This document shows, one piece after another, positions 11,116 through 19,453 of a stretch of 64,000 bases of DNA. The DNA comes from Alcanivorax sp. (GTDB lineage: Bacteria > Pseudomonadota > Gammaproteobacteria > Pseudomonadales > Alcanivoracaceae). The stretch lies in assembly GCA_017794945.1 (NCBI GenBank), contig CP051239.1, positions 2,284,692 through 2,348,691 on the forward strand. The letters run 5' to 3'. Positions within the stretch are counted from its first letter, which is position 1. Each line of letters opens with the position of its first letter. The position numbers were made by a program, and so were the translations under genes. The notes under the pieces were generated by a model that was not told the DNA's origin, did not search any database, and worked only from the letters and a program-made list of their open reading frames with translations.

Positions 11116-12273
11116 TCAGCGGCCCCCGCCCAGGGCGCCTTGAATCCGCGCACCGACTGCGTCGGTGCCGCACGCCGGGTGCCCGGCGGCGAGGTCCGAC
11201 ACCAGCGTCTCATGCAAATGCCGGGCCGCGCTATAGTAAATCGGCTCTTTTTCCCCCATCCATTCCAGCATCAACGCCAGGCTGAAAAGGGTGGCGCGCG
11301 GGTCGGCGATACCCTGGCCGGCGATGTCCGGCGCCGAACCGTGGGTGGGCTCGAACAGCGCCGGCTGCGACGGGTCCGCCGGGTTCAGGTTGGCGGACGG
11401 CGCCACGCCCAGGCCGCCGGCCAGCACCGCCGCCAGGTCGGTGAGAATGTCGCCGTGCAGATTGCTGGCCACCACCACGTCGAAGCGCCACGGTGCCTGC
11501 ACGAATTTCATCGCCGCCGCGTCCACCAGTTCGTGGTGGGTGGCCACGTCCGGGTAGTCGGCGGCCACTTCCTCGAACACGCGGTCGTAGAGGGTGCCCC
11601 AGAACGCCTGGGCGTTGCGCTTGGTGATCAGGCATACCTGCGATTGACGGGGCTCGCCGTCGGCGCCGTCGAAGCGGCGTGGGTTGTTCGATTCCGCCCG
11701 TTCGGCGGCCCGTTGCCGGGCGCGTTCGAAGGCGTGGCGTATCAGCCGCTCGGTGGCGGTGTAGGTGAACACCTCCAGCTGCGTGGCGATTTCCTCGCGG
11801 GTGCCGGCGCGCAGGCGCCCGCCCTGGCCGACGTACTCGCCTTCACTGTTTTCGCGGATCACCAGCATGTCCAGATCGCGGGCGCGGTCGTCGGCCAGGT
11901 ACTGAACGGTGCCGGGGTAGAAGCGGGCGGGCCGTTCGCAGGCCCACAGGTCGAGACCCTTGCGCAGGGTCAGTAACGGCGCCAGGGAGACGCCGTCGGG
12001 GAGGCAGTAGCGTTGCGGGTCGCTGAGCGGCCCCGGGTCGCCCAGGGCGCCCAGCAGCAGGGCCTGGTACTCACGCAGCCGTGGCAGGGCGTCCTCCGGC
12101 ATCATGGCGCCGTGGCGCCGGTGCCAGTCGGTGGCCGGCCAGGGCAGCACGTCGTACTCCAGCGGTAGATCGTGGCCGTGTATCAGCGTTTTCAACACCG
12201 ACTCGGCGACAGTCATTACCTCGGGACCGATGCCGTCGCCGGGCAGAAGCGCAATGCGCATCGAGTTCGCCAT
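11116..12273 (-). CDS. Isocitrate/isopropylmalate dehydrogenase family protein, D-malate/tartrate dehydrogenase-like
   Basis: The 385-residue protein belongs to the beta-decarboxylating dehydrogenases. It begins MRIALLPGDGIGPEV and has ENSEGEYVG, a Lys/Tyr-containing middle, and SNLHGDILTDLAAVLAGG leading to APSANLNP. The APSANLNP ending resembles tartrate and D-malate dehydrogenases (TtuC, DmlA) more than leucine-pathway LeuB. A perfect AAGGAGG lies upstream of the ATG at 12273. It belongs to the minus-strand catabolic run, 68 bp before the class III aminotransferase gene. It would oxidise and decarboxylate a 2-hydroxy acid; the exact one is unknown. Confidence 0.85.
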   Translation of the reverse strand: MANSMRIALLPGDGIGPEVMTVAESVLKTLIHGHDLPLEYDVLPWPATDWHRRHGAMMPEDALPRLREYQALLLGALGDPGPLSDPQRYCLPDGVSLAPLLTLRKGLDLWACERPARFYPGTVQYLADDRARDLDMLVIRENSEGEYVGQGGRLRAGTREEIATQLEVFTYTATERLIRHAFERARQRAAERAESNNPRRFDGADGEPRQSQVCLITKRNAQAFWGTLYDRVFEEVAADYPDVATHHELVDAAAMKFVQAPWRFDVVVASNLHGDILTDLAAVLAGGLGVAPSANLNPADPSQPALFEPTHGSAPDIAGQGIADPRATLFSLALMLEWMGEKEPIYYSAARHLHETLVSDLAAGHPACGTDAVGARIQGALGGGR

Positions 12274-12326
12274 AAGGCCTCCTTCTGGCTGCGAGCTTCA
12301 AGCAGGTCGGTCTACGGAGTGGCCTT

Positions 12327-12353
12327 GTGGGAGCGGGCGGGGCCCGCTCCCAC
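12327..12353. repeat. REP-like hairpin (perfect 12-bp palindrome)
   Basis: GTGGGAGCGGGC (12327-12338), a GGG loop, then the perfect complement GCCCGCTCCCAC (12342-12353). It lies between gabD and the malate-type dehydrogenase gene, where it could stabilise or trim the gabD message. The same sequence recurs at 34390-34416 and inside the larger elements at 16553 and 21454. It resembles the REP sequences of Pseudomonas. Confidence 0.85.
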
Positions 12354-12362
12354 CAGCGCCTG

Positions 12363-13817
12363 TCAGCCCATGCAGAGGTACTTCACCTCCATGTACTCTT
12401 CCATGCCCTGGTGGGAGCCTTCGCGGCCCAGGCCGGATTCCTTGACGCCGCCGAACGGGGCCGCCGCGTTGGAAATCAGGCCTTCGTTGATGCCCACCAT
12501 GCCGGCTTCCAGCGCCTCGGCCACGCGCCACACGCGGTGGATGTTCTCGCTGTAGAAGTAGGAGGCCAGACCGAACGGGGTGTCGTTGGCGATGCGGATG
12601 CCTTCCTGCTCGTCCTGGAAGCGGATCACCGCCGCCAGCGGGCCGAAGGTTTCCTCGTGGCAGAATTCCATGTCCGCGGTGGCACCGGTGATCAGCGTGG
12701 GCTGAACGAAATTGCCGCCGCGCTCATGGGCGCCACCGCCGAGCACCACCTTGGCGCCCTTGGATTTGGCGTCCTCGATATGCTCCAGCACTTTCTTGGC
12801 GGCGCCGGCGTTGATCAGCGGTGCCTGGGTCACACCCTCTTCGAAACCGTCGCCCACCTTCAGTTTTTCCATCGCCGCCTTGAGTTTTTCCACGAAGGCA
12901 TCGTGCACGCCGTCCTGCACCAAAAAGCGGTTCACGCACACGCAGGTCTGGCCGGTGTTACGGAACTTGCTGGCGATGGCGCCTTCCACGGCCTTGTCCA
13001 GGTCGGCGTCGTCGAACACCAGGAAGGGCGCGTTGCCGCCCAGTTCCAGGGACACCTTCTGGATGTGCTCGGCGCAGTTGGCCATCAGCTGGCTGCCCAC
13101 CTCGGTGGAGCCGGTGAAGCTCACCTTGCGGACCACCGGCGAACTGGTGATGGTGTCGGCGATGGCCGACGCGGAGCCGGTAATGATGTTGATCACCCCG
13201 GCGGGAATGCCGGCGCGCTGGGCCAGTTCGGCCAGGGCGAAGGCGGAATAGGGCGTGGCGCTGGCGGGTTTGACCACCATGGTGCAGCCCGCCGCCAGGG
13301 CGGCGCCGGCCTTGCGGGTGATCATCGACGCCGGGAAGTTCCACGGGGTGATCGCGGCGGTGACCCCGATGGCCTGTTTGATCACGATAATATGCTGGCC
13401 AGGTTTGGCGCCGGGAATGGTGTCGCCGTAGGCGCGGCGGGCTTCCTCGGCGAACCACTTGATGAACGACGCGGCGTAGGCGATTTCGCCCTTGGATTCC
13501 GCCAGCGGTTTGCCCTGTTCCAGGGTCATCAGCGCGCCCAGATCGTCCTGGTGCTCCATCATCAGGTTGTACCAGGCGTACAGCAGGTCGGCCCGCTCGC
13601 CGGCGGTCTTGGCGCGCCAGGCGGGCAGCGCGTTGTCGGCGGCGGCGATCGCTTGCAGGGTGTCCGCTTCCTTCATGCGCGGCACGGTGCCGATGATCTC
13701 ACCGTTGGAGGGATTGTCCACGTCGATGGTGGCGCCGTCCTCGGCGTCGCACCACTGGCCGTTGATGAAGCACTGCTGGCGGAAAAGGGACGGATCCTTG
13801 AGGTTGAACTGGGTCAT
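12363..13817 (-). CDS. gabD: NAD(P)-dependent succinate-semialdehyde dehydrogenase, GabD-like
   Basis: This 484-residue aldehyde dehydrogenase has TPWNFPASMITRKAGAALAA, FTGSTEVG, the general base Glu258 in LELGGNAPF and the catalytic Cys292 in NTGQTCVC. The vicinal CVC pattern, the LKVGDGF stretch and the Ala-rich binding region fit GabD, which oxidises succinate semialdehyde to succinate. ATG at 13817 is preceded by AGGAG with good spacing; an in-frame upstream start at 13859 lacks this. It heads the minus-strand catabolic run and feeds the TCA cycle. Paralogues acting on glutarate semialdehyde cannot be excluded. Confidence 0.9.
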   Translation of the reverse strand: MTQFNLKDPSLFRQQCFINGQWCDAEDGATIDVDNPSNGEIIGTVPRMKEADTLQAIAAADNALPAWRAKTAGERADLLYAWYNLMMEHQDDLGALMTLEQGKPLAESKGEIAYAASFIKWFAEEARRAYGDTIPGAKPGQHIIVIKQAIGVTAAITPWNFPASMITRKAGAALAAGCTMVVKPASATPYSAFALAELAQRAGIPAGVINIITGSASAIADTITSSPVVRKVSFTGSTEVGSQLMANCAEHIQKVSLELGGNAPFLVFDDADLDKAVEGAIASKFRNTGQTCVCVNRFLVQDGVHDAFVEKLKAAMEKLKVGDGFEEGVTQAPLINAGAAKKVLEHIEDAKSKGAKVVLGGGAHERGGNFVQPTLITGATADMEFCHEETFGPLAAVIRFQDEQEGIRIANDTPFGLASYFYSENIHRVWRVAEALEAGMVGINEGLISNAAAPFGGVKESGLGREGSHQGMEEYMEVKYLCMG

Positions 13818-13934
13818 CGGGAGCTCTCCTGAAAGCGTTCTTAGCGCAAAAGAAATCAATGCTTCAACGCTAGCAGAGCTCGGCGCCCAGGCCTATCCCT
13901 TATGGATGGGTTTTACGCATGACGGTGAGAGGAA

Positions 13935-13962
13935 GAAACAGCCGCGAGCGTTCGCCCGCGGC
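13935..13962 (-). terminator. Probable terminator of suhB
   Basis: A 9-bp stem with one G-T pair (13941-13949 with 13954-13962) and a tetraloop lies directly after the suhB stop. On the minus strand it is followed by TGTTTCTTCC, a weak T-run. Confidence 0.5.
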
Positions 13963-13972
13963 CGTGGCGCTG

Positions 13973-14794
13973 TCAGCCGCGCTTAAGGCTGTCGGTCAGG
14001 TGGGGTTTGATCTTCTGCAGCAGACCCTTGAACACCTTGGGGGTGCCGGCCACGATGTTGCCGCGCTGCAGGTGGCTGTGGCCGCCGGCCACGTCGCCCA
14101 CCAGGCCGCCGGCCTCGGTGATCAACAGGGTGCCCGCCGCCATGTCCCACTCCTGCAGGCCCAGCTCGAAGAAGCCGTCCAGGCGCCCGGCGGCGACCCA
14201 GGCCAGGTCCAGCGCCGCCGCGCCGGGCCGGCGCAGGCCGGCGGTGGATTCCGCCACCGCCCGGAACATGCCCATGTAGGCGTCCATGTAGGCCATCTGG
14301 TCGTTGCGGAACGGGAAGCCGGTGCCGATCAGAGCACCGTCCAGGCCCGCGCGGTTGGTCACTCGCAGGCGGCGGCCGTTGAGGGCCGCGCCGCGGCCCC
14401 GGCTGGCGGTGAATTCTTCCTCGCGCAGCGGGTCGTAGACCACCGCGTGCTCTACCTTGCCCTTTACCTTCAAGGCGATGGACACCGCATATTGCGGCAG
14501 GCCATGGATGAAGTTGGTGGTGCCGTCCAGCGGATCAATCACCCACAGGTAATCGGCGCCGGCGCCGGTGCCCGGCTGTTCGCCGCTTTCCTCGGCGAGG
14601 ATGCCGTGCTCGGGGTAGGCTTTGCGGATGGCGTCGATGATGCGTGCTTCCGCGGCCCTGTCCACCTGGGTAACGAAGTCGTTGGCCGCCTTCCGGTCCA
14701 CGGACAGGGGGTCGTTGTTCTCCGCCGCGCGGCGGATCAGGTTGCCGGCCTGGCGGGCGGCTCGCAGGGCAATGTTCACTTGCGGCGCGTGCAT
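13973..14794 (-). CDS. suhB: Inositol-1-monophosphatase SuhB
   Basis: SuhB hydrolyses inositol phosphates and, in enterobacteria, also joins the Nus antitermination complex on rRNA operons. The 273-residue protein has the metal-binding set: Glu68/Glu69 in ILAEES, DPLDGT at 87-92 and the late WDMAAGTLLITEAGG. A good AGGA lies before the ATG. It is divergent from trmJ, as in Pseudomonas. There secF is close by; here the catabolic cluster separates them. Confidence 0.95.
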   Translation of the reverse strand: MHAPQVNIALRAARQAGNLIRRAAENNDPLSVDRKAANDFVTQVDRAAEARIIDAIRKAYPEHGILAEESGEQPGTGAGADYLWVIDPLDGTTNFIHGLPQYAVSIALKVKGKVEHAVVYDPLREEEFTASRGRGAALNGRRLRVTNRAGLDGALIGTGFPFRNDQMAYMDAYMGMFRAVAESTAGLRRPGAAALDLAWVAAGRLDGFFELGLQEWDMAAGTLLITEAGGLVGDVAGGHSHLQRGNIVAGTPKVFKGLLQKIKPHLTDSLKRG

Positions 14795-14892
14795 GCAATC
14801 ATCCTGTCGGGTTCAAAGAGCGCGATCACCCGCTGCGGCGGGGCCGGCGGGCGTTTCGGGAGGCGGATTGTAACAGAGCCGGAGGGAGGAGG

Positions 14893-14908
14893 GCAGATCA
14901 TAATCTGC
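14893..14908. promoter_or_regulatory. Short palindrome in the suhB-trmJ divergent promoter region
   Basis: GCAGAT-CATA-ATCTGC is a perfect 6-bp inverted repeat lying 40 bp before trmJ in the only region that can hold both divergent promoters. It could be an operator. No clear -35/-10 pair was identified, so this is tentative. Confidence 0.25.
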
Positions 14909-14947
14909 TAGACTAGCGCGCTCTCCATTCCCGGATTCGGATACCTC

Positions 14948-15757
14948 ATGTTAGAGAACGTGCGCGTGGTGATGGTGGAAACCACGCACCCCGGCAACAT
15001 CGGCGCCGCCGCCCGCGCCATGAAGACCATGGGGCTGGCGGACCTGCGCCTGGTCAGCCCGGCGGTCTATCCCAGCGCCGAGGCCACCGCCCGCGCTTCC
15101 GGCGCCGGCGATGTGCTCAGCGCCGCGCGGGTCTGCGCCGACATGGACGAGGCCCTCGACGGGGCCACCCTGGTGATTGGTACCAGCGCGCGCCAGCGTC
15201 GTATTCCCTGGCCCTGCCTGACGCCGCGCCAGTTGAGCGCTCAGCTGCAGCGCGAGCCGGACAGCACCCGGATCGCGGTGCTGTTCGGGCGCGAGGACCG
15301 GGGGCTGACCAACGACGAATTGCGCCGTTGCAACCTGCACGTGACGGTGCCCGCCAACCCGGACTACGGCGTGCTCAACGTGGCGTCGGCGGTGCAGTTG
15401 ATCGCCTATGAGTTGCGTCTGGCCCTGGTCGGCGAGGACGCGGACCTGCCCGAGGCCCGCGCCCGTCGCGAGGCCATGCCGCTGCCGGAAATGTTCTGGG
15501 ATGAGCCGCCGGCCAGTAACCAGGCGGTGGCCGGCTTTCTGGATCACCTGGAACAGGTGATGACGGAAAGCGGCTTCCTGAACCCGGAGCAGCCCGGCCA
15601 GGTGATGACGCGCATGCGGCGATTGTTCCTGCGCGCTCGTCCGGACAAAATGGAGATCAGCATCCTGCGCGGTACGCTGGTGGCGATACAGAAACACGCC
15701 GCTCGCCAGGCGGCGGACACGCCCCGCGACGACGAGCCGGGGACCAGGCAGAGGTAA
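14948..15757 (+). CDS. trmJ: tRNA (cytidine/uridine-2'-O-)-methyltransferase TrmJ
   Basis: TrmJ methylates the 2'-OH of nucleotide 32 in the anticodon loop of several tRNAs. The 269 residues start with the SPOUT motif [20 protein letters not shown]. The AdoMet-binding knot follows: [15 protein letters not shown], then [23 protein letters not shown]. Length and motifs are typical. It is followed by cysE after 2 bp. The trmJ-cysE pair is conserved in Pseudomonas. Confidence 0.96.
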   Translation: MLENVRVVMVETTHPGNIGAAARAMKTMGLADLRLVSPAVYPSAEATARASGAGDVLSAARVCADMDEALDGATLVIGTSARQRRIPWPCLTPRQLSAQLQREPDSTRIAVLFGREDRGLTNDELRRCNLHVTVPANPDYGVLNVASAVQLIAYELRLALVGEDADLPEARARREAMPLPEMFWDEPPASNQAVAGFLDHLEQVMTESGFLNPEQPGQVMTRMRRLFLRARPDKMEISILRGTLVAIQKHAARQAADTPRDDEPGTRQR

Positions 15758-15759
15758 TT

Positions 15760-16530
15760 ATGTTCAAGCAAGTGAAAGAGGACATCGCATCGGTTTTCAG
15801 CCGCGACCCGGCGGCGCGCAACACCTTGGAAGTGCTGCTCAATTATCCGGGCCTGCACGCGGTGCTGTTCCACCGTCTGGCGCACTGGCTCTGGCGCCAC
15901 AACATCAAACAGTTGGCGCGGGTCCTGTCCACCTTCAGCCGCTGGCTCACCGGCATTGAGATTCACCCCGGCGCCAAGATCGGCCGGCGCTTTTTCATCG
16001 ACCATGGCATGGGCGTGGTGATCGGTGAGACCGCCGAAATCGGCGACGACGTCACGCTCTACCACGGTGTCACCCTGGGCGGTACCAGCTGGGACAAAGG
16101 CAAGCGTCACCCGACCCTGGAAGACGGCGTGGTGGTCGGCGCCGGCGCCAAGGTGCTGGGTCCGTTCACCGTGCACAAGAACGCCAAGATCGGTTCCAAC
16201 TCCGTGGTCACCAAGGAGGTGCCGGAAGGTGCCACCGTGGTCGGCATCCCCGGCCGGGTGATTGGCCGGCCGGTCACCGAGCAGGAGAAGAATCGCCAGG
16301 AAATGGCCGAGAAAATCGGCTTCCAGGCCTACGGGGTCAGCAACGACATGCCCGACCCGGTGGCCGAGGCCATCGGCGCGCTGCTGGACCATATGCACGC
16401 GGTGGACGGCAAGCTCGACCGGGTGTGCGACAACCTCAAGCGCCAGGGCATTCAGGGCTGCGACGAAAAGCTGCCTGAACTTAACGACGAAGACTTCGAA
16501 CCGGTGAAGGCGCGCGGCGGCACCGACTGA
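15760..16530 (+). CDS. cysE: Serine O-acetyltransferase CysE
   Basis: CysE makes O-acetylserine from serine and acetyl-CoA, the first step of cysteine synthesis. The 256-residue protein has the N-terminal helical region ([20 protein letters not shown]) and a left-handed parallel beta helix of hexapeptide repeats ([38 protein letters not shown]). It is nearly fused to trmJ. In Pseudomonas iscR and iscS follow cysE; here two palindromic repeats and a transporter gene follow instead. Confidence 0.96.
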   Translation: MFKQVKEDIASVFSRDPAARNTLEVLLNYPGLHAVLFHRLAHWLWRHNIKQLARVLSTFSRWLTGIEIHPGAKIGRRFFIDHGMGVVIGETAEIGDDVTLYHGVTLGGTSWDKGKRHPTLEDGVVVGAGAKVLGPFTVHKNAKIGSNSVVTKEVPEGATVVGIPGRVIGRPVTEQEKNRQEMAEKIGFQAYGVSNDMPDPVAEAIGALLDHMHAVDGKLDRVCDNLKRQGIQGCDEKLPELNDEDFEPVKARGGTD

Positions 16531-16552
16531 CACCACAATTCGGAGTGCGGGT

Positions 16553-16660
16553 TTGTGGGAGCGGGCCCCGCCCGCGAAAGGGTGGCTTTAGCCACCCGGC
16601 AAAGGTTGCCCCGCAGGATTCCAGAGACGCTGGCTCTTCCGGTTTCTGGTGCTGCGTATC
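16553..16660. repeat. Half copy of the composite REP palindrome
   Basis: Positions 16553-16581 are identical, base for base, to 21455-21483, the left arm of the larger element downstream of the GST gene. A small hairpin (GGGTGGC-TTTA-GCCACCC, 16580-16597) replaces the different hairpin there. The conserved GCAGGATTCCAGAGACG and TTTCTGG follow. The right REP arm is missing. This and the next element fill the 362-bp gap between cysE and the BASS transporter gene. Confidence 0.75.
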
Positions 16661-16666
16661 GGAGAC

Positions 16667-16773
16667 GCGGGGCAATGGTGGTGCCTTCCGGGACCGCTCA
16701 AGCCATCCCTGGCCGCTGTTAGTTTGGCCATCCGTGGCCAAACAGCTCCCTCCAGGCACCACCATTGCCCCGC
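16667..16773. repeat. Long palindrome with conserved CCATCCCTGG core (element 1)
   Basis: GCGGGGCAATGGTGGTGCCT (16667-16686) is perfectly repeated in inverse at 16754-16773. The 67-bp interior holds CCATCCCTGG (16703-16712) and a second, hairpin-forming version, TTTGGCCA-TCCG-TGGCCAAA (16723-16742). The core is shared with elements at 47524-47630 and 47711-47819, although the arms differ completely. No gene is present here. Confidence 0.85.
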
Positions 16774-16892
16774 TCACTTTGCAGCGTCACCGCCACGGGT
16801 CAAATTGACCGTGTGAAAACACAGACCCGCGTCCCTGCTGGAGAATCAACCGTTCCGGTTAAAAAGCGGCGAACAAAATAAGGACACGATAG

Positions 16893-17801
16893 ATGATCCA
16901 GACGCTGACGCGCTTGTTCCCCTTGTGGGCGGTGCTGTTTTCGGTATTCGCGCTTCTGTTCCCGGGCGGGCTGGCGGAACTCTCCTGGGCGATCGTGCCG
17001 CTGCTGATGCTGATTATGTTCGGCATGGGCATGACGCTTACCTGGGCGGATTTCGCCGATGTGGCGCGGCGCCCGGCGGTGATTGGCCTGGGCATGCTGC
17101 TGCAGTTTCTGATCATGCCGCTGGTGGCGCTGCTGGTCGGACAGCTGTTGGCGTTGTCGCCGGAGCTGTTGCTGGGGCTGGTGATCGTCGGCGCCTGTCC
17201 GGGCGGCACCGCGTCCAATGTGATCTGCTATCTGGCTCGGGCGGACGTGGCGCTGTCCATTACCATGACGTCGGTGTCGACCCTGGTGGCGGTGATGGCC
17301 ACGCCGTTGCTGGTATGGGTCTATCAGGGCCAGAGCATCGACGTGCCGGTGCTGTCCATGCTCGGCTCCCTGGTGCAGATCGTGCTCCTGCCGGTGATCG
17401 CCGGTACCTTGCTCAACTCCCTGTTTCATCGCCCTCTGGAGCCGGTGCGCGCGGTGTTCCCGCTGCTGTCGGTGGCCGCCATTGTGCTGGTGATCGGCGT
17501 GATCGTGGCGCTCAACCGGGACCGCATCGCGGTGGGTGGCGCGGCGGTGATGCTGGCGGTGGTGCTGCACAACGGTCTGGGGCTGGCGCTGGGCTACGGC
17601 GGCGCCCGGCTGATGCGTCTCGACCCGCGCCGCGCCCGCACGCTGGCGATCGAAGTGGGAATGCAGAATTCCGGCCTGGGCGTGGCCTTGGCGGTGAAGC
17701 ATTTCTCCGCCGGCGCCGCGCTGCCCGGGGCCCTGTTCAGTGTCTGGCACAATCTGTCCGGGTCGGTGCTGGCCTGGTACTGGCGGCGCCGGCAACCGTA
17801 A
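16893..17801 (+). CDS. Bile acid:sodium symporter (BASS) family transporter
   Basis: The 302-residue protein is almost wholly hydrophobic, with about nine or ten membrane helices. It has the BASS family motif GACPGGTASNVICYLARADVALSI (about residues 108-131) and the second sodium-site motif EVGMQNSGLGVALA. Bacterial members move organic anions such as pantoate, 2-oxo acids or taurocholate with sodium; the substrate here is unknown. AAGGA stands before the ATG. It lies between palindromic repeats and an extensin-like gene, in a region where Pseudomonas gene order is lost. Confidence 0.9.
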   Translation: MIQTLTRLFPLWAVLFSVFALLFPGGLAELSWAIVPLLMLIMFGMGMTLTWADFADVARRPAVIGLGMLLQFLIMPLVALLVGQLLALSPELLLGLVIVGACPGGTASNVICYLARADVALSITMTSVSTLVAVMATPLLVWVYQGQSIDVPVLSMLGSLVQIVLLPVIAGTLLNSLFHRPLEPVRAVFPLLSVAAIVLVIGVIVALNRDRIAVGGAAVMLAVVLHNGLGLALGYGGARLMRLDPRRARTLAIEVGMQNSGLGVALAVKHFSAGAALPGALFSVWHNLSGSVLAWYWRRRQP

Positions 17802-17854
17802 AAGACGGTAATGCGGCCTGCCAGGGCGCCGCCGGGCTGGCAGACTGACCCTTA

Positions 17855-18568
17855 ATGAAACGTCTCTTCCGAATCCTTGTGCTGGTGCTGCTGATCGCGG
17901 CGCCGCTGTTCGTGCTCGGCCTGCACCAGCAGTGGTGGTCGGTACCGCGCCACTGGAACCCCTTTATGCCGCTGCACGTCACCGACCCGGTGACGCCGGT
18001 CACCGGCTGGAAACTGTCGCGGCTCAAGGACCGTCCGCGGGCCTGCCTGGACGCGTTGAACACCGCGCCGGAGGACGCCCTCGATCATCTGCCGCTGGAA
18101 GACTACACCCCCGTGGAGAGCTGCCCGCTGACCAATGTGGTGCGGGTGCGCCGCACCGGAGTCACTTTCAACAACAGCTTCGTGGCCCGCTGTCCGCTGG
18201 CGCTGGCCTGGGTGATGTTCGAGCGACACGGCCTGCAGCCCGCCGCCCGGGAACAATTCGATCAGCCGGTCCGGACGGTGTGGCACTACGGCACCTTTTC
18301 CTGCCGCAATATCTATAACCGCGAGGAGGGACGGCGCAGCGATCACGCCACCGCTTCGGCGCTGGACCTGGCGGCGCTGACCCTGGCCGACGGCACCCGG
18401 ATTTCGGTGCAGGACGACTGGGACGGGGAGGGCGACAAGGCCGCGTTTCTGCGCAGTCTGCAGAATCGGGCCTGTGAGTACTTCGGTACCGTGCTGGGGC
18501 CGGACTACAACCAGGCCCATGCGGACCACTTCCATCTGGGCTTGAGGGGCTTCCGGATCTGCCGCTAG
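17855..18568 (+). CDS. Extensin-like family protein, membrane-anchored or secreted
   Basis: The 237-residue product has one N-terminal membrane segment (residues 5-23, FRILVLVLLIAAPLFVLGL) and then an extensin-like C-terminal domain. Typical features are paired Cys residues, YGTFSCRNIYNR, SDHATASALDLAAL and DHFHLGLRGFRICR. The conserved His and Asp residues recall zinc-dependent D-Ala-D-Ala peptidase-like folds, so a cell-wall role is possible but unproven. A CTGCCAG/CTGGCAG hairpin (17818-17842) precedes it. Its stop overlaps the convergent DMT gene by 4 bp. Confidence 0.85.
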   Translation: MKRLFRILVLVLLIAAPLFVLGLHQQWWSVPRHWNPFMPLHVTDPVTPVTGWKLSRLKDRPRACLDALNTAPEDALDHLPLEDYTPVESCPLTNVVRVRRTGVTFNNSFVARCPLALAWVMFERHGLQPAAREQFDQPVRTVWHYGTFSCRNIYNREEGRRSDHATASALDLAALTLADGTRISVQDDWDGEGDKAAFLRSLQNRACEYFGTVLGPDYNQAHADHFHLGLRGFRICR

Positions 18569-19428
18569 CGGCGCCCGCGGGGCAGCGTCAGATACACCCC
18601 GATAAGCAGGAGCGGCGCGCCCAGCAGATGGTGCCCGCCGAGCGCGGCGCCGAGCACCAGGAACGCGAACAGGGCGGTGAAGAACGGCGTGGACAGGCGC
18701 ACCACGGTGGCGGCGGTGGGGGTAATGCGCTGGCACGCCAGCGGATAGAGGTAACCCGGTGCCAGCGTCGACACCGCCGCCAGGCCCAGGAACAGGCCCC
18801 ACTGGCCGGCGTCGGGCACCGCCGCCGCCGGACTGGCGAACGGCACGCTCACCAGCAGGCCGAGCACGCAGCCGATCAGCACCACGCTCCAGCCCTGGCC
18901 CTGAAGACGGCTGCCGGCCTGCGAGTAGAGCGCCATCGCCAGGGCCGCCGCCAGCCCGCAGGCGTCGCCGATCAGGCGGCCCTGGTGCTCGGCCGGGGCC
19001 GTATCCGGTCCGCCCAGCAATACCACCGTCAGCCCGGCGAACGCCAGCAGACCGCCCAGCACCTCGCGGCCGGCCACCGGCTGGCGGCGCAGCACGCTCA
19101 GCAGCATCACAAAGAACGGCGACGTGGAGACCAGCAACGACACGCTCACCACGTCACTGAGGTAGAACCCCACCGTGGCCAGTACATAGTACGCGGCGAG
19201 CAGCACACCGCCGCACAGCGTCCGCGGATTGGGACGCTGAAAACCCCGGGTCAGGGTGAGCAGAACGGTGAGCAGAACGGTGAGCAGCAGGGCGGCGGTG
19301 AGAAACCGGAACACCAGGGTGGTGCCGGTGGGCAGGTCGCGCAGCAGCGCCACCCAGATGCCGGTGGCGCCCCATTGAGCGCTGGCGATCAGGGCGAGGG
19401 CGGTGCCTTTCTGTGTATCGGAAGCCAT
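18565..19428 (-). CDS. DMT superfamily transporter (EamA family exporter)
   Basis: The 287-residue protein has ten predicted membrane helices in two EamA halves (about residues 8-137 and 152-283). The first half begins GTALALIASAQWGATGIW and the second ends in PFFTALFAFLVLGAAL. EamA proteins export amino acids, metabolites or drugs; the substrate is not inferable. A 12-bp tandem repeat near 19257-19290 encodes the repeated TVLL in helix 2. The gene is convergent with the extensin-like gene and overlaps it by 4 bp. Confidence 0.88.
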   Translation of the reverse strand: MASDTQKGTALALIASAQWGATGIWVALLRDLPTGTTLVFRFLTAALLLTVLLTVLLTLTRGFQRPNPRTLCGGVLLAAYYVLATVGFYLSDVVSVSLLVSTSPFFVMLLSVLRRQPVAGREVLGGLLAFAGLTVVLLGGPDTAPAEHQGRLIGDACGLAAALAMALYSQAGSRLQGQGWSVVLIGCVLGLLVSVPFASPAAAVPDAGQWGLFLGLAAVSTLAPGYLYPLACQRITPTAATVVRLSTPFFTALFAFLVLGAALGGHHLLGAPLLLIGVYLTLPRGRR

Positions 19429-19453
19429 GCCCCGCCCTCCGGGATCGGGTGTT

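Noticed and set aside
14868..14904. A sigma-70 promoter (TTGTAA with CATAAT) for trmJ
   Set aside because: The spacing is about 25 bp, too long for a normal promoter, so it was not listed.
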